Part shown: positions 11,001 to 23,977 of the stretch, one piece after another
Position numbering within the stretch: position 1 is the stretch's first letter
Layout of the letters: each line of letters starts with the position of its first letter
Assembly: GCA_003342895.1 (NCBI GenBank)
Contig: PTFA01000197.1
Coordinates: 1,734,197 to 1,798,196 of the forward strand
Direction of reading: 5' to 3'
DNA from: Casuarius casuarius
Lineage: Eukaryota > Chordata > Aves > Casuariiformes > Casuariidae
Length of the DNA stretch: 64,000 bases
The notes under the pieces: model-generated
What the model saw: the letters and a program-made list of their open reading frames with translations, nothing else
Database searches by the model: none
Told to the model about the DNA's origin: nothing
Program-made: the position numbers and the translations under genes

Positions 11001-13500
11001 GTGGCCAGGCTCCAATTTAAACACAGCCTGGAACATGCTCGCCTTGACCCTCTCAGGGTTATTCTTGCACTGTTCCCCACTGCTGCGTGCACTCCCCTGC
11101 GCACGCACCCTCCTGTGAGGATGGCCCGTTCACCTCAAGAAACCTCGTGTGCTTTTTTTAAAACTGCTGAAGAATTNGGCTTTTATTCCCCCCTCCCTAA
11201 ACACACACCGTTGAAGCTTAATGCTCTGCTAGCGTGAATGCTGCTTTTTATCTTTACTGGTTAAGGAAGGGCCCCTGTGTAACAGCCAATTTGTGCATGG
11301 CCGTAGTCAACAGCAAAAATGACTACCGTGGTAAGGATGCATGTCAGGGAGGGGCACGTTATTTTTTTCCAAGGAGCCCATCACCCACAGAGGCACAGGA
11401 GAGGGTTAGAAAAATGAGATCTCTGTGAAGAAGGTTCAGGTCCACATTTCAGTTTGCCTTTAGGCAGAGAAGAGACAGGTACAGCTGGAGGCATGGGGGA
11501 GCTCATTCCTTCTTTGGTGAATGGTAAGGAAGCAAGTCCTGTCCATGTGTTATTCTGCAGCTGATGAGACACAGCTGGGGGGATTTGGAGTTATTTTTGT
11601 TGGTCTTGCTCAGCCTGCCATGCTCATGGTGCAGCGTTACTGCTGAAGGAAGCAGGTCCACTGTGAGGGAACGTGTTCCTCCCGCTCTGCAGGGTGTTTC
11701 CACCACGGGCAAAGTTTTCCTTGGAGTGAATCAGCCAGCGATGGCTTGCAAAAGGTGTGCTAGGGCTTTCATTTAAAGAAAAAAAAGAAAAACAAAACAA
11801 AACAAAGGCACGCAAGCTAGTATGTAGCAAGGGCAACAGACAATGTTGCTGCAGCTCTCCTGATGACTGCAGCAGGAAGCCCTTCCTCCATTAGCCTCGC
11901 TTCGCCTGCAGAGCATGCTAAATTCATGCAAGGGCCAGCTCAAGCTGTTCACAGCCATGCGCATTTCTGTATTTCCTGATATTCCTGTGTTCAGCTATGC
12001 CATGACCAGTGCGTATCACTGTAGGCTTCGGCATGCCATTGCACGGCTGTTAACTCCAGGAGTTAACAAGGACTCTCAGGGCACCTTGGCGAAGTCCGTA
12101 GAAAGCCAGGCCCCGTTGTCTCCTCTCAACCCACGCTGGAGAGCTCTGCAGTGGGAGTTTCTCACCCAGCCTCTGCCCAGGGCTGAGGATCCTACAACGC
12201 AGCTGCTCTGGGATGCTGTGGGCACAGCTCCTGCAGGCCCAGCATGCTGATGACCCGAATTGCCTGGGAGTGAGAAACTGGGGATGTGAACAAGGAACGC
12301 CCTGCAAGCAAGGAGATACCAAGAGCCAGATCTGCCCCTTCCCTTCCTGCTGAGCTGCACTGGCATCAATGGAGAGTTTTGCTTATTTTTCCACCTCAAC
12401 TACCCACCTGCTAATAGCAGTCCTGTTGCAACAGCCCTAGCAGTGGTGCTGGCGCGATGCGTGGTGCAGCCTGGGGGCTCAATGGGCGCACAGGAGACCC
12501 ATGGAGCAACCCCTGAGAGACCTTGTCTGCAGAAGGAGCTCTCAGGTTTGTGTCCTTGCAGGGACAGATTGGCAGCACAGCTGATAGCGTGGAGGGAAAG
12601 GAGAAGCACAGTCTCCCTCTCCCTAGTTCAGACTAGTCCAAGGATAGTGGCTTCCACCTTTGCAGCGAGGTCGCCCAGCAGGCTGGTGAGTCAGGGCAGT
12701 GTCACCGTCCCCATGACAGATGTGGAGATGCCGAGGTGCAGGGACGAGCCACGACGTAACCACAGCTGTGGGGAGCATGAGCGAGCGGCCGAGCTGGGAG
12801 CTGTTGGTCTTTCCCACCGCCTCAGGCATTTGCCCACCAATGCTGTAAGCTGCCTGTGACGGGGAAAAGGAAAAGGTGCGGGGGGGACCAGCCGGAGACA
12901 TGCTCGGGAAGAGCTGTGTCCCAGCCACCATGTTGCCCATCGGCCACTGGGGAGCTGCTCCCAGCCCACGTTCACCCCCACCATCTGCGCTGCTGCGTCC
13001 TCCCACAGGGATGAGGACGTGCCAGTCCTGCCAAGGGGTGAGCAGCAGCCGGGGACAACCTGAGCTGCTCCTTGGCCTCAAGGCGACCATGTGGTACCTG
13101 GGGAGTCGCATATTCAGAGAAGCAGGTGAGAAAGGAAAGGGCTCGACAAATCCGGATTAAAATAGGATCCAGTCAAACAAGCCTCTCAAACCCAGCAAGG
13201 GAGCAGATGGGATGTGGCGCTCCAGGGCCCAGCCAAAGGTGTCCAACGCTACCGAGTAAAGCAGTTGCAATATGTAAGCAACCACTTTTGGACAGAGCAT
13301 TGAAAACTATAGCCTATATCCTAAGTGTTAATGTATCAGCACAGGGAATCACAAGTTTCTGATTTTTAGAAACGCAAGCAAAGAAACTCTCCAGTATTCA
13401 ACATCCTAAATCACAGCACAGATCATGTCTAGAAAACCATGCAAGAGAGATCTCCTGAACTAGAAACTTGGCCATCAGACTGAGCGGTCAATACCAAAGC
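8086..13500. other. Intergenic interval downstream of TOB2
   Basis: No recognisable gene was found. Several open frames of 60-200 codons exist on both strands (the longest at 10519-11118 +) but have no family resemblance and low-complexity composition. There is a C15 run at 8755-8769, an A16 run at 10215-10230, one ambiguous base at 11177 and a perfect palindrome at 12048-12068. Bases 10,440-10,830 are modestly CpG-enriched. Confidence 0.6.
12048..12068. repeat. Perfect 21-bp inverted repeat with GTTAAC half-sites
   Basis: The arm TGTTAACTCC and its exact reverse complement are separated by a single A. Each arm contains GTTAAC, a half-site reminiscent of HNF1-type homeodomain sites, but the spacing differs from the classic site. 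Confidence 0.85.
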
Positions 13501-13517
13501 CAACACAGAAGGATTAT

Positions 13518-13539
13518 TTTATTCTAAAAAGACTTTATT
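13518..13539 (-). terminator. Two closely spaced AATAAA signals on the minus strand
   Basis: On the minus strand AATAAA occurs at 13534-13539 and again at 13518-13523. They lie about 1 kb downstream of the CpG island at 14.4-14.9 kb, in the sense of a leftward transcript. They may end a short non-coding RNA, but no transcript evidence is available here. Confidence 0.3.
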
Positions 13540-14657
13540 TTTAACCTTAGGAGGAGATATTCTCCTCTCCAAAGGCACAGTGTTCTTCACCCCCATGAAA
13601 ATACTTGTTCTGGGAATTTTTTGCCCTGCCAGTGCACGTAGGTGGAAAGCTCCTCAAAGCCGATGGTTACAGAGGTGCTTGCAGGAACTTCAACAGCTCT
13701 ATAGCAAGCAAAGAATAGTACAATATCTAACCAACACATACTCCATGAAAGTCTGATTATACCAGTATTTATCGCAGGAGGAAGCCAGTAGGTCGTTGTC
13801 GTACAGGTATTCAACACACAGGAAACATCAAAGCCATGGAGATCTTCCTACTGTATAGGCTTTGTCATAAAAAACTTCAGCCCTCCCACTTCGCACCTTA
13901 AAATGCTATGAAAGGACCTAACTGAGTCCATCCAATTTAGGATACAAATAAGCAACCTGCAAACTGAGACCCTTCAAGCAAAAGACAAAAAAAAAAAGGA
14001 GTAAATCCAGGCTGTAAGCACAGATCGAACCTTTTCAACACCCCCTTCAGCAAGGTAGCAGCCCCGCCAGCGCTATCTCCGTGCACAGGACATCCCTGGC
14101 CGCGCTGGGATGAAATGCTCCCGGCGTGTCACTGGCCTGGCCATGCTGTCACTAGCAAGGCGGTTGGTCTCCCAGGAAACTTAGAGCAAGTAGAAAACAG
14201 CCGCCATGCACGGCTCATACAGGGCCGTGGGGGAGGCGGAGAGCAAACACTGATGTTGCATGAATTCCCCTCCAAAATGGTCATGACCGACTGATACAAT
14301 AACACAGGCACCAAGCAAACCGATGTCTAAGTTATGCACACACATGCTTCCTAAGAAGAGCATCAGGGAGAGGGAGTATACGAGCATGGCGCGCACAAGC
14401 CCTGCAGGCCTTTGGTGCCCTACGATATCCCTGCTCTGCACCCCGCCCCGGGCGGCCCGGTACGGCATGGCACCGGTTCGGACAGGGCAGCCTGCCGCAT
14501 CCCCCGCGGGGTGCGTGCGACACGGGTGCGTGTAACATGGGGCGACGTGAGATGGCGGCCCGCGTGACGCGGGGCCCAAAGGCCACCGCGGGGGGTGGGG
14601 GTGGGGCGGCCCCTTCCCCACAGAGTGGGGGGGAGGGGGGGCCTCGCGAGCGCGCAA

Positions 14658-14665
14658 TGACGTCA
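14658..14665. promoter_or_regulatory. Consensus CRE (TGACGTCA)
   Basis: The eight-base palindrome bound by CREB/ATF factors lies 38 bp upstream of the TATA-like box, a typical distance for a cAMP-responsive promoter. Confidence 0.6.
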
Positions 14666-14702
14666 CGCCACGGGCAGCCGCTCGTCCCGCCCTCAGACAG
14701 GC

Positions 14703-14712
14703 CTATAAATAG
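14703..14712. promoter_or_regulatory. TATA-like / MEF2 consensus box
   Basis: CTATAAATAG fits both TATAAATA and the MEF2 motif YTAWWWWTAR. It is flanked by GC-rich sequence, which makes it stand out. Confidence 0.5.
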
Positions 14713-14900
14713 CGCCGCGACGTCAGCGCGGCGTGGTTGGCTGTTGGCGTGCTGGTTGTTAGCGGTGGTTAACCGTCGGCGTGCCGATGTCTCCGCGAGG
14801 CAGACGGCCGGGTCTTCGCTGAGGGCCACCCCGGTGCCATTGGGCAGGGCCGCTGCCCGTTCCCAGCCCCGTGTGCCCCAGTGAGCGGGGACCGCGGGTT

Positions 14901-17900
14901 GCTGGCAGTGCCTGAGTCACTTGGAGGTCTGTGCCCCTGCTGCTGCTTTCCAGCTCAGCAGCAACGGTTCCTCTGGTGAGGTCCAGGCTCAACATGGAAA
15001 CAGTGTTTCTCTCCCTGCTGTCCACCCATAACAGAAACCCAATCCACTGCACAGCATTACTGCCTCTCCAGTCTGGAGTCACCTCTGAGAAGAGACAGGC
15101 TCACTCGGTGCGTGTGAAGCAGAGAGCAGCACGTACCCGTGGGCCTTGGATGTCGAACCTGGTTGCTGTCAGGTTGGGGGTGTGCTAGATGGGCACTACA
15201 GAAATCCCCAGAGCACCTGTGTCTCATGTGTGCCCCACAAGAGTTCATCTGCAAGTTTCTAGCCATGCTCTGGATTACTACACAAGCTGCGTAGTAAATC
15301 CTCTTGCTGTTTTGGCCTCAACAGTTAGCTGAAATCCAGTGCCTTTGCTCCGTTATGTCCACTTGACTGATAATCAGTTTTAGGAGTCATGTTACATTGC
15401 TGTAGTTTTGGCTGCTTGCAAATGGCGATCCAAATGCAGCAGGACCAAGACCCTTTGGCTAGGGACCCCCCCCCCCAAGCACCCCACTCCATGAAGGAAG
15501 CTGCATCTCTGCTTTCTGCTACTGTCTCTCCCGTAACTCCTGCTGCCTTGCCTCCTTTGCACTATCCACCTGTAACCTACATTTTGCAGTTGCTTTTAGG
15601 TGTGTGCAGTTGTAGCCATAAATCTAAACTGGAACAAATTTTAGAGCTGCTGGGCATCGGCACAGAGGTCTTGAAAAACTAAGAGTGCTGGCCTCCTGCC
15701 CTTATTTCCATCCAGTTCTTTCTAGCTGGGGCATATGGAATGAGCAAAAGGACAAGCTGCTTCCTTGGACTGCACCTGCCTTTGCTCTGTGTCTGTGGCA
15801 CTTTGGCAATGACGGGTGGTTGTGGAGTCCCAAACATTTGTCCCAAAGCTCCTGGCATGCCAATATCCCACTTCCCTTTCCTAGCACATTCTCTGTGTTA
15901 CATTTCCAGAGCTTCTCTGAGCCTTTATGTGAATTGCCTCTGACCAACTAGTGACCCTGCCTTTGGGGTGGAAGAGAATGAGCAACCAATTTGACTGACT
16001 CAAGCAAAAACTGACAACCTCAGGCAGGCTCAGAATGACCTTCGCCCAGGTATTTTATACCTTGGGATGCCTGAGACAGAAGAATGGCCTCTGAGCATAC
16101 AGAGTACCTGGCAAGGACTGCTACTGCTGCTGGAATCTGTATGTCTTTCTGCAATGCCTGATTTCTCTCTGCTGCTGTGTCACTAAGCTTTCTTGGAAGG
16201 CAGGATAAACTTGTTATACAAGGTCATCTGAGGACCACAACAGTAATCTGCAAAGCATTATCTAGGAAGTGAAGACCTCTATTAGTAACTGTGTGCTGAC
16301 CCTTCCCTTGTCTGTCCAGTAGAACTTCATAGTCCAGAACCAGTTGGTGCTGGACATCTTCATTTAAAATACCTGGAGTATCCTGTAAAGTTACTCAGCT
16401 GTCTTCCCCAGAGCGCGCTCTGTGCACCTAGGGCTGCAAGAGCTGGTGGGAGCTGCCCATTACCGTGATGAATCCCCAAAACCAAAAACACAGTGTTTTA
16501 CTGGAGAAGTCAGTGTAGCCTAAGTGGTACAGCAAACTTCCTGTAAAAGACTGGCATTTGGGTTCCACAGCCTAGCAGGTAAAAGGAGGTTCATTGTATC
16601 TGCCTGGATGAAGTAACTCCCTCACTGACTTTACTCAAAAAGTGAGGCTTCTTGACCTTCACAGAACTGGGTACACAGAGTTGGCTATGATGATATAAAA
16701 ATACCTTCCATAGTTTTTTTTTCCATGATACCTCTCTATTATGCAGGATACAATTACCTTACTCATCTTTCTTAATTTTGCCCCTCTTTCCCACCAAGGT
16801 CTGCAGACAGAAAAAGGGTGTCTTTAAATGCAGCCCAGGTTGCTGACTTGTCAACCACATGAATATACAGCTGTTCAGCTCCTTCCGTGCCTGACTAGGC
16901 TGTTGGCCACTGTTCTTTACCTGCTGGCCCACCTCACCCCAATTGCAGGATTAAAACAGTAGCCACTGTTCTATCCACTTCTTCCCTGGAGATGTTTTGC
17001 CCCTCTTCACAGGCCCTGACAACCTGCCATTACCTGTGCAAGGTGGGCTTCCTCTCCACTTCCTGAATTCAGACCGTTGCCTCCCTAGCATCCTGCTGGG
17101 GAGTCTCCTGCCCCAGACATCATTGTCACTGCTGGCCACACATGGAGCTGGCCTAAGGTGTCTTGGCTGAGTACACAACCCTGAATTTTGTCTCTCCAGG
17201 TACAACAAGCTATAGCCTACTTGGGCAGAAACTGCTGGAGAGCTGAGTTTCCTGCATTTAGGGAAGGAAGGGAAGATATTGGGGGTGGGTGTGTGGCAGG
17301 ATTAGTAACTGCTGCTCCTAGACGGAGCCCACTTCCTCTTGGAGGTAACCATCACTTGGCAGGATCTCACACATTCTGTGGTGGCAGTGGCGAAGCCTGC
17401 TTTCCAGGCTCTGCTATGGGCCAAGCAGGCTGCAGGGCCACGGCTCTCCACCCCTCAGCCACTCAGAAGCCTCCTGCCCTAGGCCACAGCCTGCTTTGCT
17501 GGTGCCTAGAGCCTGCCGTGCCAAATCATTTGCTTCTGCTGTCACCAGGTGAATGATATCTTCTTCACACTTTGCCAAGTAAGGCAGGTTGGACCTCAAG
17601 GGGTTTAACACTCATGCTGGCCCATAGCTGCCGCTGTCTGCTCTCACTTGCTTTTCACTGGCCAGACTAGGCAGGAGGGTGAAGGGATGCAACTGCATCT
17701 CGATACTGTTTTCCATTAAATGCACCTGCTGCCAGAAGCTATAGGAGACCCCTGGAGTATGAGAAAGTTTCTCGGGTCTCTAGCTATGAGACCAGAAAAT
17801 GCCACTCTAGGTGCCAGGATTTGTCAGGTGGGAACTTACCCACCTGGGGAACTTGAGAAACTTCCTTCTCTAGCACCCGCATTCTCTTATTTGTATCCTC

Positions 17901-20900
17901 TTTTTCTAAGTATTTGTCTGGGCTGTCTTAGGCTGCCCAGCACAAGCCATGAATAAGGAAGAGTTTGACTCTAGTCTGCACCAACATCTGTGCAACATCC
18001 TCATCACTCTGCTTCCCAGCCAGCCCCTGAAAGGAGATGTGCAGGGAGGGAGATGAAGTTGCCTCCAAGGTGTCTGTCCATTGAGTCCTCTCCCTCATTC
18101 TGACCTTCCCACAGGAAGGGCAGAGCTAGCCCTAATGCTCAGACTCCCCCAACCTTCTCCTCTCCCTTGCCTCCCTATCTTCCTTGCTCCAGTGGATTAT
18201 CTCCCCCAAACACAGTGGCATGATCATGGGAAAAAACAGCAGCCAGCAGCAGAGAGAACCTGGGTGCAAGAGTTCTGCCCCCAGTAAGCAGCCACAACTC
18301 TCCCTACAGCACCTCACCTCCCAGTGAACTTACCCCCCTGTGCCATTTGCCTCTTATCTACCCGATTTCCCCTTTTCCCCCACCACAGCTCATCCTGGCC
18401 TTCTCCTCTTCCTACACATGCCTTCCCCAGCGGGCAATGGTGACCCTCCATGCAGCGAAACAGCATTTGCAAAAGTATCTGTGTAGCGTGTAGCTGCAGG
18501 AGCTCATCACTACATTGTAGTGCAAGGAGCTTCAAGCACAACGAAAACACTGGCTGCACGCTGGCACATCCTGAAGCAGTTGGCTTGGCTGGCAGAGACT
18601 TCCCAGCTATGTTAGCACTGCTGCAATAGCCCAATTACTAGTTCAGGTGTTGCCACCATCATTGGCTCTGGCCCAAGAGTTAATGACAGAGCAGGTGGCA
18701 GATGCAAGGATTGCAGAAGCATAGCTAGAGGTGAGGGGAGCTAGTTCTGAACAGCTTGTTCAGACCAGTCTCTGCTGGCCAGCTGGGAGGATAGATTTTG
18801 CAAGGTGAATTCTTTCCCTGGGAACCCAGCAGCCTGGCTTGCTTTGTGGAAGCCTCCTAAACACCCCTCAGCCTTTGAAGGATTCTGCAGCTGCATTTAG
18901 TTCTGCCACCCCTCCCAGGATGTCCAGAATTATCCTGGCATCACTGGAGTGACGAGGCCTGTGACCACAGGTTTAGGGCAGGAGGAGAACTCATTAAACT
19001 CCAGAGGTGTTTAATCAGAAGCAAAGTGGCAACGTAGCATTGACACATCATGGGTATCCATACAACATGATGACAGAGGGGCATAAATGTCATTATCTGA
19101 TGAAAGAGAGGTTTGTCTTAACAGGTTCCTGCACTGTGTCTCTAACACAAATGGCCTGAGGCACTTGGGAATCACAGACCCTAAAGCAAAGCTACAGAGA
19201 GAGTCTGAGAGGAAAGGAGAGGCTTCACTGTAGGAAACGCTGTAGAAGTGTCCACAAAATGCAGCAAAGAACTTGTAACATGACACGCAGAAAAAGCTAG
19301 GAGAGATTTTTCCGAGCAGGTTAAAGAACTGGTTCAAAGAGGCTTAGAACTGTGACCAAAGCAGCCATCGATGCAGTTCGACTCCTGCTGTGCTTACAGA
19401 AGGAGGAGTTTGTATATTCTTTGTAAGCAAAGAGGATTATGTCAAAGTACCTAATGTCATCATTCAGCTCTCTTACTAATGGAATCATTGAATATGGGTA
19501 ATTGCTCAAGCCAAAAGGGAGACAGGTTTCTGTGCTCACCACACTTTGTTAGCTATGAATACAAACTATTCCTGCAGTGCTCTGTATGAAGTGGAAGTGT
19601 AGATGCAGCTCTGCTTGCTTATACATAAGTGTGATCTCTCCACAGAGGAGTCAGGGTACATGAACCCTCTGAGCCTCTTCTGTCCCAAGCTCTTGTCATT
19701 GCCATCCTTCTCCAGGGTCTGCTTCTGCTGCACCGAGTATCAAACTGAGTTGATTTCAGGGGGAGCATTATGGGTACCTGGGTGTCAAACCCCAAGTGGG
19801 CTGTGAAGAGAAGGAAGCAGAAGGTCTGCTCCTGGTTCTGTTTATGTCACGCTGATGCTTTTCCCCCTGATGGCTCCAAAACCACCTTCAAGATCACCCC
19901 TTGCCATTGAAATACAAGCCCATCTTAGAAAGAGCTGTGTAGAAGTGGGGATGAGGCAGAGAAGGCAGCCATTTTGTACTAATAATGAGTAAATAATAAA
20001 AGGCCTAATAAAAGGCAAAAATGACTAATTAAAATGTTGGGGAGATAGTCAAGTCATGAGAGCATTACTCAAGTGCAATTTAGCTGGGAAGCTGCAATTC
20101 ACAGCTCTACTATTACAAAAATACCACTGGGCATAATTCACCAGATGTCGTTGTCAAGGTATCAGGTTAATATCTTACCTGAAAGCAGCTCCAGGCTACC
20201 CATCGCCCTGCCTGGCCACTGGTTCACAGCAATCCACAGAGCATGGCTCCACCTCCTAAGTCACTGGTACCATTTCCAGCAACCATAATTTTTCTAGCCC
20301 AGTACCAGACAGGCCCAAGATGTCTCAGCTTGCAAACAGGATCATAGCTCAGTCTGGCTTTGTTCAAGAGCTGTGTATTATCGTTAGTGGAAGCATGATC
20401 CCCAAACTCTACTGTACCTCACATAAATACTTCCTCATGCCCTAACTCATCTGCAAATGTTGCAGTCTATCCTGAGCCCTCTCCAGATGCTTTTATGAAA
20501 AAGGTGATGAGGAAACCACATAGTGATGGGTGAGACCTGAGAGAACAGCTTGGTGCTTGTTAACTGGGGGTTAAGCCAGTCTCAGAGTGGACCCTACATA
20601 GCTCCTAAGTGCGTCCCATCACTGCAGTGAAGGTACAGTGTGATCTTACTGCTAGCGTCCCAGTGCATGGGGGGCCCTGCGGCACGTGGACTTCGGGCAG
20701 TGGAGAGAACAGATGCAATAAACATCAGCCTCTGAGGGTTTGATGTAGATTAACCCAGAGAGCTGGTGCCTGAAGCTCCCTGCACACATTTCTAGCAGCT
20801 ACGATCTCTCCCCTGCTATGTCTGTCCCTGCTTTTACAGCTGCAGCAACAAGTAGGGGAGGTCTGATGTAGTGGAGCTGTGTAGTAGAAGGGCTCAGCTG

Positions 20901-23900
20901 AGAGAGATCTGAGCTGCAGATGGGCTTGGAGCCCAAGGTCGCAGATGGGTAGAAATGGTGTTCAGAGCTATAATACAGTTTGTAGGAGTTGGAGGGCTCT
21001 CTTTTAGTGACAGCACTGTTTTGGATAGTGGTCACCACTGACTGGTGGATGAAGTGAGGAAGATACAGAGTAATGTGGGGAAAGTAAAAAGGATAAAATG
21101 AGGGAGAAGAAAGAGCAAAAGAAATGCAAGGATCAAAATCTAGCCAAGAGAAAAGCTAAGCATAGAAAGCAAAGGAGATGGAAGCAGAGGAAATCAAGAA
21201 GTAAGACACAGGGAGAGATGGAAGAGATAGGAAATCAAGAAGTAAGACACAGGGAGAGATGGAAGAGATACAGCAACTCTCTGCTACCGGCCAGCAGGAA
21301 AACAGCTGGCCAGAGAAGGGAGGCAGGATGGAGCAGGGTTTGGAGAGGATAATAGCTCCCATGCCTGGCATATTTCTCTCCTGCTGTTATCATCACTTCT
21401 TGGAAAAGACAAGTTTGGCTTTTTCTGGAAATGCTTAATGAGCAATTAGCACAAATATCTTCCCTGATACCTTTGTGATGCTTGAAAACCAAGCGAGGTA
21501 TGGTTAGAGGAGAGAAAAGTGATCCTCTGGGGGTTCTAGGAGGCACTGAACCTCCGCGAAAAGACCATTCTTGAGAGGCTAATGCTAGGCCTGTGCAAGA
21601 GGCATCACAGGCAGCCACGCTCTGTGGAAGGGCTGTTTCAGCACAATGCGGCCTGGCCCACTAGAGGGAAAAGTTGTGGATGGATCCTGGCAGCTTGATG
21701 TCCTACAGTCAGTGAGAGCAGTGCTGCACTTTGACTCGCCCAGATCTGGAGATTGCAGATGATTCCTGCTCTGGGCCGGAGAAAAGCCCTTTTACAAGGA
21801 AACACAACCAAGACCTTCCAGTCTGGTTGGTCTGCATGTGATCCCCCTGCAAAACTCTGTTCTGCTCTTTCAGCTCCTCTCAGATTACAGCCCATAAAGA
21901 TGTCATACCCACTAGCGAGGCTTCCCTTTCCATACCCTAGACATGCTCAGCCTCACCTCAGCTTGGCCTGCAGCAACCTCCTCCCTGAGTGAACTCCTAA
22001 ACCTCCTGCTAGGGCGTGACGTGAACGGGTGGAGGCTGTTACTATGTCTCCTTAGCAGGGCAGGACAGCGGTGGCAGTGGCAAGGCTCAGCCTAATCAGT
22101 GTGCCTGGGACCTCCTCTTGCTGGCATCTGTGGGAGCTTTGCAGCTGGGCTTGTGCAGTGCAGTCCTGCCTCCGGGGGAGCCAGTGGGAAGCAGAGGAAG
22201 AATGAATTTCTCCGAGCTTGGGCTCATTCATAAGCCAGAAGCCTCTTGACTGGTCCAGCTGAGTAATGCTGAGCCAGGAAGGCCATCGCTGGGACTTAGT
22301 CATTGTCCTGAGATGTCAATCCTAATGGAAAATAGCAGGGAGTAGTCAGAATATGCCATAAATATTTACTAGGCAAGACATGCATTTCCCTAACAGTTTT
22401 TAGAAGTCTGTAGCTGCCTGAAGTTTCAGGATTAGATTCTGGCTCCTGCTCCAGCACCAGGAGACTCCAAGCACAACCCTAGGGCCATCGTAATGGCTTT
22501 GGGTCACACCTCCCCTGCACGGGGTGGCCGCATGGCTGAGAAATCACGTGCAGCTTCTGACCAGGCCTAGGCCTGCTGAGCCCATGGGTGACAACCTCCT
22601 ATGAAGCATGGTCAGTTTGTGGTTATGGAAATCATTTGGCTTTGTTTGAGGCTGGACTGAACTGCTTTGTTCTCTTCACTGAGGAGGGCTGCTGAGAAAT
22701 GCCAAGGGTTCGCTTTGCTTCATGAGAAGCTGAGCAGGACTCAGTATTTCTTTTGGTGGCTGTCCCTCCGCATGTAAACTCTAGGGTCCAATTGTGCTTT
22801 CCTTCTCTGCCTGCACAGCGCAGGCACGTGGCTAGCACTCAGAAGACACACTTTAAATAACCGCACCACAATGACTCATGCATTACCCAAGGCAGTCTGG
22901 CTGCTGGCATCAAGCATGAAAGCCGGTGATCTTTGGAAGAAGAGAGGATCCTACAGCGAGCAGACATATGGCTCAGTTCCTGGGCAGAAGGTGGGAGGGG
23001 TGGAAGTGTTTCTAGATGAGATAGGCTGAGAGGCTGCGGCTTGCAGGCAGAGCATGGCAGCCTCCCCACCACTGCCCAGCTCTGTCCTCCTGACCTGCCG
23101 CCACATGCATAGCCCCATTTGCTCTGGAATTTGCCAGAGTCAGCAGTATTCATTGCTCTGGGCAGCTTTGGGAGGTTGGGAAAAGGCATGTGGGAGCAGC
23201 ACTCGAGCCCAGGCATGGCTGACACAGGGGGGATGTGGAATGCTGTTCAGCCCCTTCACAGTGCTCGGCCCTCAAGCCCTGTAGCACCCAGGAGGAAGAC
23301 GAGGTCAGGCAGTCCTGATGGCTCCAATGAGCCGTCACCTTTCCCTCAGGCACTTGAATCATCTTCCATTTCCCCAGCCCCTACTCATCCCCACACTGCC
23401 CTTCTCACTCTGCTTCCTCTCAAAACTCTTTCCCCATCCACTCCTCCTCAGCCTCTTCCTCTCACAGCCCCAACTGGGCACCGTGCCCCCCACTCCTCCC
23501 CGCTCAGACCCGCTCATCTTGCACCTCCTGCACTCCCCCCTGTGTTTCTGATTCTCCTGGGGATCTGCTCTGGCTCCCCATTCCTCAACGGCCCCCTTGC
23601 CTCCTGATGCCAGTGCTCCCCATCACTGCATTTTCCCCCCCTTCTCCTCTGCTGCTTGCAGCTGCATCTTCCCAGTGGCATGTGGGCCACCCCTCAGGAC
23701 CTCCTGAGCCTTGCCCCCAGCTGTCCCTGCAAAGACCCTGGGCCCTTCCCGCAGGTGTCCCCCCAGAAGCACCTCCACCACCTTGGCAGCTGCTGGCTGC
23801 TTTCTGCCAGCAGGCTCTACTGAGAGGCCGACCTTTGCCTTCTGGCTGCACCCTGCTCACCCTCACCTCCTCCCTGGTCCATCGCTGCAGCTAGGTTGCC

Positions 23901-23970
23901 CCCCCTGCTTGCCACACACCCTGCTGTCCCTGGCCCAGAGGCTGTTTTTCGGGGACCAGGCACCTGGGAG
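14901..23970. other. Intergenic interval, no gene recognised
   Basis: The sequence is mixed, moderately GC and non-coding. Open frames are short, overlap on several strands and have no recognisable domains. The clearest structure is a perfect 41-bp tandem duplication at 21189-21270. Bases 19,980-20,040 form an AT-rich block with repeated AATAAAAGGC. CR1-type 3' ends were not seen. Confidence 0.6.
21189..21270. repeat. Perfect 2 x 41-bp tandem duplication
   Basis: The 41-bp purine-rich unit starting GGAAATCAAGAAGTAAGACA occurs twice head to tail (21189-21229 and 21230-21270) without a mismatch, suggesting a recent duplication. The flanks are also purine-rich. Confidence 0.95.
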
Positions 23971-23977
23971 CTGCTCA

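Larger units (their letters stand above)
14400..14900. promoter_or_regulatory. Orphan CpG island promoter with CRE and TATA/MEF2 box
   Basis: This is a CpG-dense block inside an AT-richer interval. It holds a full CRE (TGACGTCA, 14658-14665), a CRE-like CGACGTCA at 14718-14725, and CTATAAATAG at 14703-14712, which serves both as a TATA box and as a MEF2 consensus. G-runs lie at 14590-14640. If TATA is used rightwards, transcription would start near 14,735, where only short frames exist (the ATG near 14,786 opens 11 codons), so a non-coding RNA is likely. Leftward transcription is also possible. No known protein was recognised on either side. Confidence 0.55.

Noticed and set aside
10519..11118. 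199-codon plus-strand frame
   Set aside because: Cys/Pro/Leu-rich chance frame with no homology that I recognise and no promoter or splice context.
14181..14666. Minus-strand frame with a hydrophobic stretch
   Set aside because: Not recognised as a known protein, and the 5' half is CpG-island artefact. Kept only as a possible transcript in the findings.
16480..16500. Short palindrome AAAACAC-A-GTGTTTT
   Set aside because: Fifteen bases of low complexity; expected by chance in a window of this size.
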